Positions 49,845-58,061 of a stretch of 58,906 nucleotides of DNA are shown here, one piece after another. The stretch comes from Bacteroidales bacterium (GTDB taxonomy: Bacteria > Bacteroidota > Bacteroidia > Bacteroidales > FEN-979): the NCBI GenBank assembly GCA_014860625.1, contig JACZJJ010000024.1, positions 1 to 58,906 of the forward strand, given 5' to 3'. The notes below the pieces were generated by a model. That model did no database searches and had not been told where the DNA came from. It saw only the letters and a program-made list of their open reading frames with translations. A program made the position numbers and the translations under genes. Positions within the stretch are counted from its first letter, which is position 1. Every line of letters begins with the position of its first letter.

Positions 49845-52405
49845 GTTCACTCCGGTATACGGCAGCATCCATTGCCCGGATCGTTGACGGAGAGATTCAA
49901 GACTCCGGCAACCGTGATCAGGAGATCCGTGAGTTGCTGATTGACAGCCGCCGGCTGACTCACCCCGACCGATCGATGTTCATCGCACTTGTGAGTGACC
50001 GAAATGACGGACACCGCTATATCCCGGAGCTTGTGGAACGGGGAGTGCGCTGTTTTTTAGTCAGCAGTGGGCAGTGGGCAGTGGGCAGTTGGCAGTTGGC
50101 AGTGGGCAGTAACCGGCATCCGGCAGCCAGCGTCCAGGATCCAGGGTCCAGCATCCACGATCCTCTCTTCATTGTCGTCCCCGACACCCTTGCAGCACTG
50201 CAGAAACTGGCTGCCCACCACCGGCAACAATTCACCTATCCGGTAATCGGAATTACAGGGAGTAACGGGAAGACCATCGTCAAAGAGTGGCTCTACCAGC
50301 TACTTTCGCCCGGTATGGATATCGTTCGAAGTCCGAAAAGTTACAACTCCCAGATCGGCGTCCCGCTCTCCGTTTGGAACATGGATGCACGCAACGACCT
50401 GGCAATCATTGAAGCAGGAATTTCTGAGCCCGGCGAGATGGAGCGGCTGGAACAGGTGATCAAACCGACAGTCGGGATTTTCACCACCATCGGTCCGGCT
50501 CACGACGTTCATTTCAAAAACAAAGCGGAGAAGGTAGACGAAAAACTGAAGCTGTTCCGCGATGCCGATATCCTCATCTACCGGTCCGACTATCCGATCA
50601 TCACCGAACGGCTTGATGCCTCCGCTGATTACAGGAACCTGAACCGATTCACCTGGGGTTCGCGGGAAAACGATAACCTGAAAATCACCGCCATCCATAA
50701 AGAGGGAGAGCACACCGTTATCAAAGGCATCTGCGAAGGCGAAATACGTGAAATCACCATTCCCTTCACGGACGATGCCTCTATTGAAAACGCCATCCAC
50801 TGCTGGGCCCTGATTCAATTAGGAATTCCTCATTCCTCATTAAATCGGTTCGCTGGCCTTTCCCCCATCGCCATGCGCCTAGAGCTGAAGGATGCGATCA
50901 ACAACTGTTCGCTGATCAACGACAGCTACAACGCCGATATCAACTCGCTGGGGATTGCGCTGGACTTTCTGGCCCGGCAGAAACAACATAGCAAAAGAAC
51001 GGTCATTCTCTCCGACATCCTACAAACAGGGCGAAGCGGGGAAGAGCTGTATGCAGAAGTGGCCGGCATCATCGGCTCGAGGAAGATCAACCGGATCATC
51101 GGTATTGGCAAGGAAATTTCACAGTTTCAACACAGGTTTACCATGCACACGGAGTTCTTCCCGACAACCGAAGAGTTTCTGGCGCATTTTCCGCTCTCTT
51201 CGTTTCGCGATGAAACGATCCTGCTGAAAGGGTCGCGTGTGTTTGGTTTTGAGCGGATCAGCCAGGCATTGCAGCAGAAGGCGCATGAGACCGTTTTGGA
51301 GATCAACCTCGATGCCCTCGTGCACAACCTCAACTATTTCAGGGCCAAACTGAAACCTGAGGTACAGACAATGGCCATGGTCAAGGCTTTCTCTTACGGC
51401 AGCGGCAGCTTTGAAATCGCCAACCTTCTGCAGTTCCATCAGGTCGACTGCCTGGCAGTTGCCTATGCCGACGAAGGAGTTGAGCTGAGAAAAGCGGGGA
51501 TCACCATGCCCATCATGGTGATGAGTCCGGAAGAACAGAGCTTGGATACCCTGCTGGCGTGGAACCTCGAGCCGGAGATCTACAGCTTCCGGATCCTGCA
51601 GATGCTGGCTGAGGCGATGACCCGCAGCGACCTCCCTTTGCATCAGGATGTCAGGATCCACGTGAAACTCGATACCGGGATGCACCGGCTGGGATTTTGC
51701 GAACCTGACCTGGAAAAACTGTCAGCCTTGTTGAAACAGAATCCACGGCTTAACGTCAGGTCGGTCTTCTCACACCTTGCAGCCAGTGAGGACCCGGCAC
51801 AGGATGCCTTTACCGGGGAGCAGTTCACACGGTTTCTGAAGATGAGCGATGCGGTTACATCCAGGCTTGATTATCCCGTCAAGATGCACATCCTTAACTC
51901 TGCCGGCATCAGCCGTTTTCCGGAGATGCAGCTCAACATGGTGAGGCTGGGTATCGGACTGTACGGCATTGGTTACAACCCGGAAGAGCAGCAAAAGCTG
52001 AGAAATGTCAGCCGACTGCGCACCGTCATTACCCAGATCAAGAAGGTGAAACAAGGCGAAACCGTCGGATACAACCGTCGTGGGGTGGCAGAGAAGAATA
52101 CTGTGATTGCAGTGGTTCCGGTGGGCTATGCCGACGGGCTCGACCGCCGCCTTGGGAACGGAACCGGTGTGATGTTTGTCAACGGGAAACCCGCTCCTAT
52201 CATGGGGAATGTTTGCATGGACCTCTGCATGCTGGATATCACCTCCATCGTGGAAGGGGGAATGAAGGTAGAAGAGGGGAACGAGGTGGTTGTTTTTGGG
52301 GAGGACTATCCGGTAACCAGCCTATCTGCGATCCTTCATACCATCCCTTATGAGATCATGACCGGCATCTCACGGCGTGTGAAACGGATCTATTACCATG
52401 AGTAA
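49841..52405 (+). CDS. Bifunctional UDP-MurNAc-tripeptide:D-Ala-D-Ala ligase / alanine racemase
   Basis: 854 residues from the ATG overlapping the pdxA stop. MurF half (about 1-480): GITGSNGKTIVKEW (P-loop, about 140-153), INDSYNADINS, and LKGSRVFGFE. Alr half (about 490-854): EINLDALVHNLNYFRAKL, the PLP lysine in MAMVKAFSYGSGSFEIA, HVKLDTGMHRLGF, GYNRRG and VPVGYADG. Both halves serve peptidoglycan precursor synthesis in the cytoplasm; the fusion is common in Bacteroidota. About residues 73-108 ([13 protein letters not shown]...) are encoded by a tandem-repeat tract in a loop of the N-terminal MurF domain. A second small repeat (ATTCCTC twice) lies at 50822-50843. Confidence 0.95.
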   Translation: MSSLRYTAASIARIVDGEIQDSGNRDQEIRELLIDSRRLTHPDRSMFIALVSDRNDGHRYIPELVERGVRCFLVSSGQWAVGSWQLAVGSNRHPAASVQDPGSSIHDPLFIVVPDTLAALQKLAAHHRQQFTYPVIGITGSNGKTIVKEWLYQLLSPGMDIVRSPKSYNSQIGVPLSVWNMDARNDLAIIEAGISEPGEMERLEQVIKPTVGIFTTIGPAHDVHFKNKAEKVDEKLKLFRDADILIYRSDYPIITERLDASADYRNLNRFTWGSRENDNLKITAIHKEGEHTVIKGICEGEIREITIPFTDDASIENAIHCWALIQLGIPHSSLNRFAGLSPIAMRLELKDAINNCSLINDSYNADINSLGIALDFLARQKQHSKRTVILSDILQTGRSGEELYAEVAGIIGSRKINRIIGIGKEISQFQHRFTMHTEFFPTTEEFLAHFPLSSFRDETILLKGSRVFGFERISQALQQKAHETVLEINLDALVHNLNYFRAKLKPEVQTMAMVKAFSYGSGSFEIANLLQFHQVDCLAVAYADEGVELRKAGITMPIMVMSPEEQSLDTLLAWNLEPEIYSFRILQMLAEAMTRSDLPLHQDVRIHVKLDTGMHRLGFCEPDLEKLSALLKQNPRLNVRSVFSHLAASEDPAQDAFTGEQFTRFLKMSDAVTSRLDYPVKMHILNSAGISRFPEMQLNMVRLGIGLYGIGYNPEEQQKLRNVSRLRTVITQIKKVKQGETVGYNRRGVAEKNTVIAVVPVGYADGLDRRLGNGTGVMFVNGKPAPIMGNVCMDLCMLDITSIVEGGMKVEEGNEVVVFGEDYPVTSLSAILHTIPYEIMTGISRRVKRIYYHE
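50058..50163. repeat. Composite tandem tract inside murF-alr
   Basis: AGTGGGC / AGTTGGC heptamers (about seven copies, 50063-50110), CCGGCATCCGGCAGCC, then CCAGGATCCAGGGTCCAGCA. Open in the gene frame. Word order GGCAG then CATCC matches the other composite tracts. Confidence 0.9.
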
Positions 52406-52416
52406 ATAACAACGGA

Positions 52417-53257
52417 ATGAACCAGAAATTATCCATCCTGATCCCGACCTACAACGAGGAAAAGACCATCACACAAATTCTTGATAGAATCCTGGCAGTC
52501 ATTCTTCCCGGAAGTCTCGAAAAAGAGATCATCATTGTGAACGATGCCTCCACGGATGCCACAGAGGAGATCGTGAAAGGGTATATCGAGAAGTTGGCAG
52601 TTGGCAGTTGGCAGTTGGCAGAAAAGGCACAGGGCGCAGAGCACAGAGCACAGAATTCCGAATCACAGATCTCGGATCTCGGATCTCGGATCTCGGATCC
52701 CAAATCCGGCATCTGGCATCATTCTGTTTAATCAACCTCAGAACCAGGGCAAAGGAGCGGCGATCCACAAAGGGATCGAGCTCGCAACCGGCGATTTCAT
52801 CGTAATCCAGGATGCCGACCTCGAGTACGATCCAAACGAATACACCGTCCTGCTGCAACCGATTCTCGACGGGGTAGCGGATGTGGTTTACGGATCGAGG
52901 TTCATGGGCGGAAAGCCACACCGGATCCTCTTCTTCTGGCACTCGATCGGCAACAAGATGCTTACCTTCCTCTCCAACCTGTTTACCAACCTCAACCTTT
53001 CGGATATGGAGACCTGCTATAAGCTTTTCCGGGCTGACATCCTGAAGGAGATTTATTTCAAGGAGCGACGGTTCGGGTTCGAGCCGGAAGTCACCTCCAA
53101 AATTGCCCGCTTCCCCGGCATCCGAATCTATGAAGTAGGGATCTCCTACTATGGCAGGACCTACGAAGAGGGAAAAAAGATCGGGATGAAAGATGCCTTC
53201 CGGGCAGTGATTTGCCTGGTGAAATACAACCTTTTTGACAGGAAGTTCAAGAAATAG
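52417..53257 (+). pseudogene. Family 2 (DPM1-like) glycosyltransferase, reading frame broken by a repeat tract
   Basis: The first frame (52417-52731) gives LSILIPTYNEEKTITQIL and IIIVNDASTDATEEI, the start of a GT2 domain. The rest ([18 protein letters not shown], the metal-binding [35 protein letters not shown]) is in the +1 frame, open from about 52601 to the TAG at 53257. Between them lies the repeat tract 52592-52715. Loss of one 7-bp unit (or gain of two) would join the frames without a stop. It may be a phase-variable gene in the OFF state, a pseudogene, or a copy-number error in the assembly. Such enzymes move sugar from a nucleotide donor to a polyprenyl phosphate carrier, matching the GT-C-like gene 12 bp downstream. 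Confidence 0.8.
52592..52715. repeat. Composite tandem tract that shifts the GT2 frame
   Basis: Four perfect TTGGCAG copies (52594-52621), GGCACAGGGCGCAGAGCACA-like units (52627-52652), four perfect ATCTCGG copies (52669-52696), then CCGGCATCTGGCATC. Two separate 4-copy heptamer runs in one gene are good substrates for slipped-strand mispairing. Confidence 0.95.
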
Positions 53258-53269
53258 CCAATCGCTGCC

Positions 53270-55141
53270 ATGACCAACCCAGTCAGCAACCCAGGAAAAC
53301 GTTCCCTTCTCGCATTCTACCTCCTTGTTGCCGTAGTTGTTGCAAGCCGGCTTACTTTTCCCCGATGGCTGACATACGACGTACTTTCCATTCTCTCCTG
53401 GGATGTTTTCGGCTACTACCTCTATCTCCCTGCCACCTTCATTCATCACGACTTAGGAATCTCTGACTTCTCGTGGGTTCAGCAGATTCTCGATACCTAT
53501 CACCCAACCAATGGTTTCTACCAGGCATACATGGGCCCTGCCGGCCATTATGTGATGAAATACCCAATGGGGCTGGCGATACTCTATGCTCCCTTTTTCT
53601 TAATCGGACACCTCTTCGCCGGGATGATGGGATTTCAGGCCGACGGATTTTCGCTGCCCTACCAGATCTCGGTTGCCATGGGATGCCTGCTGATCACCAT
53701 TGCCGGCATCTGGTTTCTGAGAAAAATCCTGCTGACCTGTTTCTCGGAGGGAGTCACCGCACTGACCATGGTGTTGGTTGTTCTGGGTACCAACTATTTT
53801 GAACTGACGGCATACGACGGAGCACTGGTGCATAACGCCCTCTTTACCATCTATACGCTCATTATCTGGTTCACCATCCGGTGGCATGAAACACCCACCT
53901 GGCGAACATCACTTCTTTTAGGACTACTCATCGGCTTGGCTGTCATCATCCGGCCCACCGAGATCATCTGCGTGCTGATCCCGCTCCTGTGGGGAGTCTG
54001 GGACAAGAAAAGTATGCAGAAGAAATGGGAACGGGTCACGGGTCACGGGTCACGGGTCACCGGTATCATCCTGGCCATCTTTTTGGTTGGCTCACTTCAG
54101 CTGATCTACTGGAAAGTCTACGCGGGAACATGGCTTTATTACAGTTATGAACCCAATGAGAAACTTCAGTGGATCGCTCCCTGGCTCTGGCAGGTGCTCT
54201 TCTCTTTCAAAAAGGGATGGCTGGTTTATACTCCGATGATGGTGTTCTCGCTGATTGGATTTTACCGGTTAGGGAACAGGTACAGGCAGATTTTTTACGC
54301 ACTGTTCCTCTTCACCGTTGCCAACATCCTGATCGTTGCCAGCTGGCCAACCTGGTGGTACGGAGGGAGTTTCGGTCAGCGTGCCATGATGCAGTCGTAT
54401 GCGGTGCTGGCATTCCCCCTGGCAGCACTTGTGCAGTGGCTTCTTGCCCGTAACATATGGATTAAGGTTCCGCTGCTTCTGGTCATGTTCCTTTTTATCC
54501 TGCTGAATCTCTTCCAAACATGGCAGTATATGAATTTTTTGATCCATCCGTCGCTGATGACAAGCGGTTATTACTGGCGGATGTTCGGGAAAACCAAAAC
54601 CGACAATGTGGCCAAAGGGTTTCTTGAAGGCTACAAAGAGGCCGGCTGGGAGGCAATGGGTCCCGAAGAGGAATACAACCGGAAGGTGCTTTTCCAAAGC
54701 GGGTTTGAACCTGACGAACCATGGATCTCCGGCATCCGGGAAGATTCGATTGTTCGCTCCGGAAGCTACTCCTGCCGTTTGGACCCTAATGAGGTATTCT
54801 TTACTGTTCTGGACCGGAAGATTGGGGAGACCACGGCAACTCCGGGAAGTTGGGTCCGGGTCACCTTCTGGCTTTATTCTCCCTACCTCTACAAATACAA
54901 TTCCGGTAACTTCGTTATTACGATGAACCATCAGGATAGCAACTACAAGTACCGGTTCCTGAAATTTGAAGAGGAGGGGTGGATCCCGCTGAAATGGAAT
55001 AAACTGGTCTATACCTACCAGATTCCATCCATAGAGGATCCCAACGACAGGTTGCAGATCTACCTCTGGCGGGAATCCCATTCAAACCTGTATGTCGATG
55101 ATATAACCGTTGAACTCTTTGAACCGAAAGATGAAGAATAA
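53270..55141 (+). CDS. Polytopic membrane protein, GT-C glycosyltransferase-like
   Basis: 623 residues. About 11-12 membrane segments up to about residue 430. The first loop has an acidic SWDVFGYYLYLPA (about 43-55), which is where GT-C enzymes carry a catalytic Asp. A soluble C-terminal part (about 470-620) looks like a beta-sandwich (VRSGSYSCRLDP, GSWVRVTFWLYSP, LYVDDITVELF), possibly carbohydrate-binding. Probably uses a polyprenyl-linked sugar, which the GT2 upstream would make. The repeat CGGGTCA x4 (54032-54059) encodes residues about 254-264 in a loop between helices. Overlaps the next gene by 11 bp. Confidence 0.75.
   Translation: MTNPVSNPGKRSLLAFYLLVAVVVASRLTFPRWLTYDVLSILSWDVFGYYLYLPATFIHHDLGISDFSWVQQILDTYHPTNGFYQAYMGPAGHYVMKYPMGLAILYAPFFLIGHLFAGMMGFQADGFSLPYQISVAMGCLLITIAGIWFLRKILLTCFSEGVTALTMVLVVLGTNYFELTAYDGALVHNALFTIYTLIIWFTIRWHETPTWRTSLLLGLLIGLAVIIRPTEIICVLIPLLWGVWDKKSMQKKWERVTGHGSRVTGIILAIFLVGSLQLIYWKVYAGTWLYYSYEPNEKLQWIAPWLWQVLFSFKKGWLVYTPMMVFSLIGFYRLGNRYRQIFYALFLFTVANILIVASWPTWWYGGSFGQRAMMQSYAVLAFPLAALVQWLLARNIWIKVPLLLVMFLFILLNLFQTWQYMNFLIHPSLMTSGYYWRMFGKTKTDNVAKGFLEGYKEAGWEAMGPEEEYNRKVLFQSGFEPDEPWISGIREDSIVRSGSYSCRLDPNEVFFTVLDRKIGETTATPGSWVRVTFWLYSPYLYKYNSGNFVITMNHQDSNYKYRFLKFEEEGWIPLKWNKLVYTYQIPSIEDPNDRLQIYLWRESHSNLYVDDITVELFEPKDEE
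54032..54060. repeat. CGGGTCA x4 tandem heptamer inside the GT-C-like gene
   Basis: Four perfect copies in 28 bp, translated as RVTGHGSRVTG. A gain or loss of one copy would shift the frame of the remaining 360 codons. Confidence 0.95.
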
Positions 55142-56438
55142 CCGATCAGCTGGTCTCATTGTATATGTAAAAGGAACCTTCCTGGTCGTGATCCTGCTCC
55201 TGCTGGTATCCCCAGTGATCCAGCAGGTTTCTTCCGTATTTTCAACTTCTCTGCTGCATGGATATTTTGAAATGCACGCCTACCCTCCCGTCAGCCTTCA
55301 GCGATGGCATACCGGCCAGTACCAGACGGAATGTGAACTGGCGATGAAAGATCATACCGGATTCCGCAGCGACCTTGTTAGGCTGTACAACCAGGTCGAT
55401 TTTTCCCTGTTTGCCATCCCCCATGCCGAGAAAATTATCATTGGGAAAGGGGGATACCTGATGGCCAGTCAGTACATCGATGCATGGCTTGGTCTTGACT
55501 TCAAAGGAAGGCCTTATATCAGGGAAAAGGTCAGAAAGTTTGTTCAACTTCAGGATCTGTTGTGGCAGAATGAACAAAAACTTCTTATCCTGGTCTTTCC
55601 TCCCGACAAAGGAACCTTCTATTCCGAGTATATTCCCGACCGGTATCTGAAGAAAATAAGGGAGGAAACAAACTACCGGGCCTATGTGGAGGAGCTGTCA
55701 GGGACGGGAGCTAATTTCATTGATTTTAACAGCTATTTTATGCAACTGAAGGAGAAATCACCATACATCCTCTACCCGAAAACCGGGATTCACTGGAGCA
55801 ATTTCGGTGCTTTGTTAGCGGCTGATTCTCTGACACATTATATCGAATCCAGCCTGGGAACCCATTTGCCAGCCATCATGATCGACAGTGTTGTGGAGAC
55901 GACAGAACTGAGAGATCCTGACGGAGATATAGAAAATACCCTGAATCTGATCTGGAAGATCTCACATCCAACCATGGCCTATCCTGCTTTCCATTTCGAT
56001 ACCACCGGCAAAAAGCGGATCAATGCCCTTATCGTGGGCGACAGCTTCTACTGGAACTGGTACAATTCAGGATTTATCAAAAACACCTTCGGGAATGAAG
56101 ACTTCTGGTATTACAACCGGGATGCCTATCCACAGCATTTTACTTCTCCCACTTCCATTTGGGATATTGATAGAAAGGAGGCGATAACCAGGGCTGATGT
56201 GATCGTAATTTTATTGGTCAATGCCGGATACGGAAATATCGGCTATGGATTTCTTGAAGAGCTGGCCTCCTACCTGGGAATGGAGGATCCGCAGGTTGAA
56301 AAGATACTTGTACAGATGAGGAATACACCAAAATGGCTAGAAGCGCTGGAGAAAAAGGCAAAGGAGAGAGGGATCCCTCTCAATGAAATGATGGTGATTG
56401 ATGCTCGTTATTTGCTGGAAGAGCGATTTGTCGAATAG
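55131..56438 (+). CDS. AlgJ/AlgX-like SGNH-fold protein, glycan O-acetylation
   Basis: 435 residues from the ATG at 55131 (a TTG at 55110 is in frame). N-terminal membrane anchor (about 8-33), then an SGNH-hydrolase-like domain (about 60-420): GKGGYLMASQYIDAWLG, KLLILVFPPDKGTFYSEYIP, TGIHWSNFGALLAADSL and the nucleophile GDSFYWNW (Ser about 304). AlgJ/AlgX transfer or accept acetyl on exopolysaccharide in the periplasm together with AlgI. The expected catalytic Asp before the His-Trp (DxHW) is Gly here, so activity is uncertain. Directly precedes the MBOAT gene, the usual partner. Confidence 0.8.
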   Translation: MKNNRSAGLIVYVKGTFLVVILLLLVSPVIQQVSSVFSTSLLHGYFEMHAYPPVSLQRWHTGQYQTECELAMKDHTGFRSDLVRLYNQVDFSLFAIPHAEKIIIGKGGYLMASQYIDAWLGLDFKGRPYIREKVRKFVQLQDLLWQNEQKLLILVFPPDKGTFYSEYIPDRYLKKIREETNYRAYVEELSGTGANFIDFNSYFMQLKEKSPYILYPKTGIHWSNFGALLAADSLTHYIESSLGTHLPAIMIDSVVETTELRDPDGDIENTLNLIWKISHPTMAYPAFHFDTTGKKRINALIVGDSFYWNWYNSGFIKNTFGNEDFWYYNRDAYPQHFTSPTSIWDIDRKEAITRADVIVILLVNAGYGNIGYGFLEELASYLGMEDPQVEKILVQMRNTPKWLEALEKKAKERGIPLNEMMVIDARYLLEERFVE

Positions 56439-56565
56439 TAAACTGATTGGAGCTCTTTTGGAGCGGCTTATACCGTTGATACGGTTAGCAGGTACATTTG
56501 AGGGTAGTCGATTCGTTAATGAAGACATCTTTCGCGTGATCAAAAAAGTGGAAAACGATAAATAA
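56401..56565 (+). CDS. Possible 54-codon ORF overlapping the AlgJ-like gene end
   Basis: An ATG at 56401 opens a frame (MLVICWKSDLSNSK ... VNEDIFRVIKKVENDK) that ends 6 bp before the MBOAT start and fills the 133-bp gap. It has no recognisable motif and the first 12 codons overlap the AlgJ-like gene in another frame. It could be a real coupled small gene or chance. Confidence 0.2.
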   Translation: MLVICWKSDLSNSKLIGALLERLIPLIRLAGTFEGSRFVNEDIFRVIKKVENDK

Positions 56566-56571
56566 ACGATA

Positions 56572-58041
56572 ATGATATTCAATACAAGCCTTTTCCTGTT
56601 GTATTTTCTGCCGGCATTTCTCATCATCTACTTTCTGCTGGCATGGATCCCAAAGTCGTGGCCGAAGAACACCTTCCTGCTTCTGGTCAGTATCTTCTTC
56701 TATTCTTGGGGAGCCCCGCTCTTTGTCTTTGTCGTGATCGGATCTGTTTTGGCCGACTTCTTCCTCATGAGAGAGGTGGGACGAAGTGAAGGAGGAAAGC
56801 GAAAAGCGCTGTTCTGGATCAGCGTGTTCCTTAATCTCGGGTTGCTTCTCTATTTCAAGTACATGAACTTCTTTGTCGACCAGTTTAACGACATCCTGAG
56901 CTGGTTCGGTTCTCCGCCGGCAGCCTGGACAGCAATAGCCCTTCCTATCGGGATCTCGTTCATCACGTTTCAGAAGCTCTCCTATACCTTTGACGTTTAC
57001 AAAGGCAGGCATGCCGTAGTGACCCGTCTTCAGGACTATGCCCTGTATATTTTCATGTTTCCGCAACTGCTCTCCGGTCCTATCGTGCGGGTTGGACAGA
57101 TCTACGACCAGATCAGGGATCGAAGCGCACAGGAGAATTCCAACGAGAGGCTGATCGGGTTCTACCGGTTTGTGATCGGACTGGCAAAAAAAGTGCTGAT
57201 CGCCGATGTGCTGGGTGTTACTGTGAATGAGATCTTTGCGCTGAACTCGTTCGAACTTTCCTCCAGCCTTGCCTGGGTGGGAGCGATTGCCTATACCTTC
57301 CAGATCTACTTCGACTTTTCCGGCTATACAGATATGGCGATCGGAATAGCAAAGATGGCCGGTTTCCGTCTTCCCGAGAATTTCAATTTTCCTTACATAT
57401 CCACAAGTATCACTGAGTTCTGGAAACGGTGGCACATGACCCTCTCGTTTTGGCTGCGAGATTACTTATTCCTGCCTATCGCCTACTCCACCTCCCGGAA
57501 ATGGAAAAAGAACAAATATTTCGGCATCAAAACGGATAAGCTCCTATACATATATGCGGCTGCCATCACATTCCTGATCTGTGGATTCTGGCATGGAGCA
57601 GCATGGACCTTCATTGTGTGGGGAGGTTATATGGCTTTTTTCCTGATCATCGACCGCCTCTTTTTGGTGAAGTGGATGAAAAAAGCAGGTCGGGTACCTG
57701 CAATTATCGTAACCTTCTTTTTCCTGGTGGTTGGCTGGGTGATCTTCCGCTCGGAGAGTCTTGATTTCGCCTACTTCTATATTCGCCGGATGTTCCTCTT
57801 TGTGGATATGCCCAACGACATCTGGCTGAATTCCAAGTTCTGGACCATGTTGGTGATTGCCGTCCTCTTCTCTTTCTGGGGAGGATGGAAATTCATTGAA
57901 CGGTGGAGTGAGAAGCTTTTTACCACACCGAAAAGCCTAACTGTTATCCTGATGACATTGACAGCGATTCTTCTGTTCATACTGAGTGAAGCCACCATCA
58001 CGGCATCCGGGTTCAGCCCGTTTATCTATTTCCGGTTCTGA
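56572..58041 (+). CDS. MBOAT O-acyltransferase (AlgI-like)
   Basis: 489 residues with about 11 membrane segments. Signatures: FNTSLFLLYFLPAFLIIYFL at the N-terminus, LPIGISFITFQKLSYTFDVY, SGPIVRVGQIYDQI, SITEFWKRWHMTLSFWLRDY (His about 284) and the catalytic His in GFWHGAAWTFIVWGGY (about 342). Moves acyl groups across the inner membrane for O-acylation of an extracellular glycan, with the AlgJ-like protein upstream. Tail ends GFSPFIYFRF. Confidence 0.92.
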   Translation: MIFNTSLFLLYFLPAFLIIYFLLAWIPKSWPKNTFLLLVSIFFYSWGAPLFVFVVIGSVLADFFLMREVGRSEGGKRKALFWISVFLNLGLLLYFKYMNFFVDQFNDILSWFGSPPAAWTAIALPIGISFITFQKLSYTFDVYKGRHAVVTRLQDYALYIFMFPQLLSGPIVRVGQIYDQIRDRSAQENSNERLIGFYRFVIGLAKKVLIADVLGVTVNEIFALNSFELSSSLAWVGAIAYTFQIYFDFSGYTDMAIGIAKMAGFRLPENFNFPYISTSITEFWKRWHMTLSFWLRDYLFLPIAYSTSRKWKKNKYFGIKTDKLLYIYAAAITFLICGFWHGAAWTFIVWGGYMAFFLIIDRLFLVKWMKKAGRVPAIIVTFFFLVVGWVIFRSESLDFAYFYIRRMFLFVDMPNDIWLNSKFWTMLVIAVLFSFWGGWKFIERWSEKLFTTPKSLTVILMTLTAILLFILSEATITASGFSPFIYFRF

Positions 58042-58061
58042 GAACTGTGCTGGTGCTCCTG

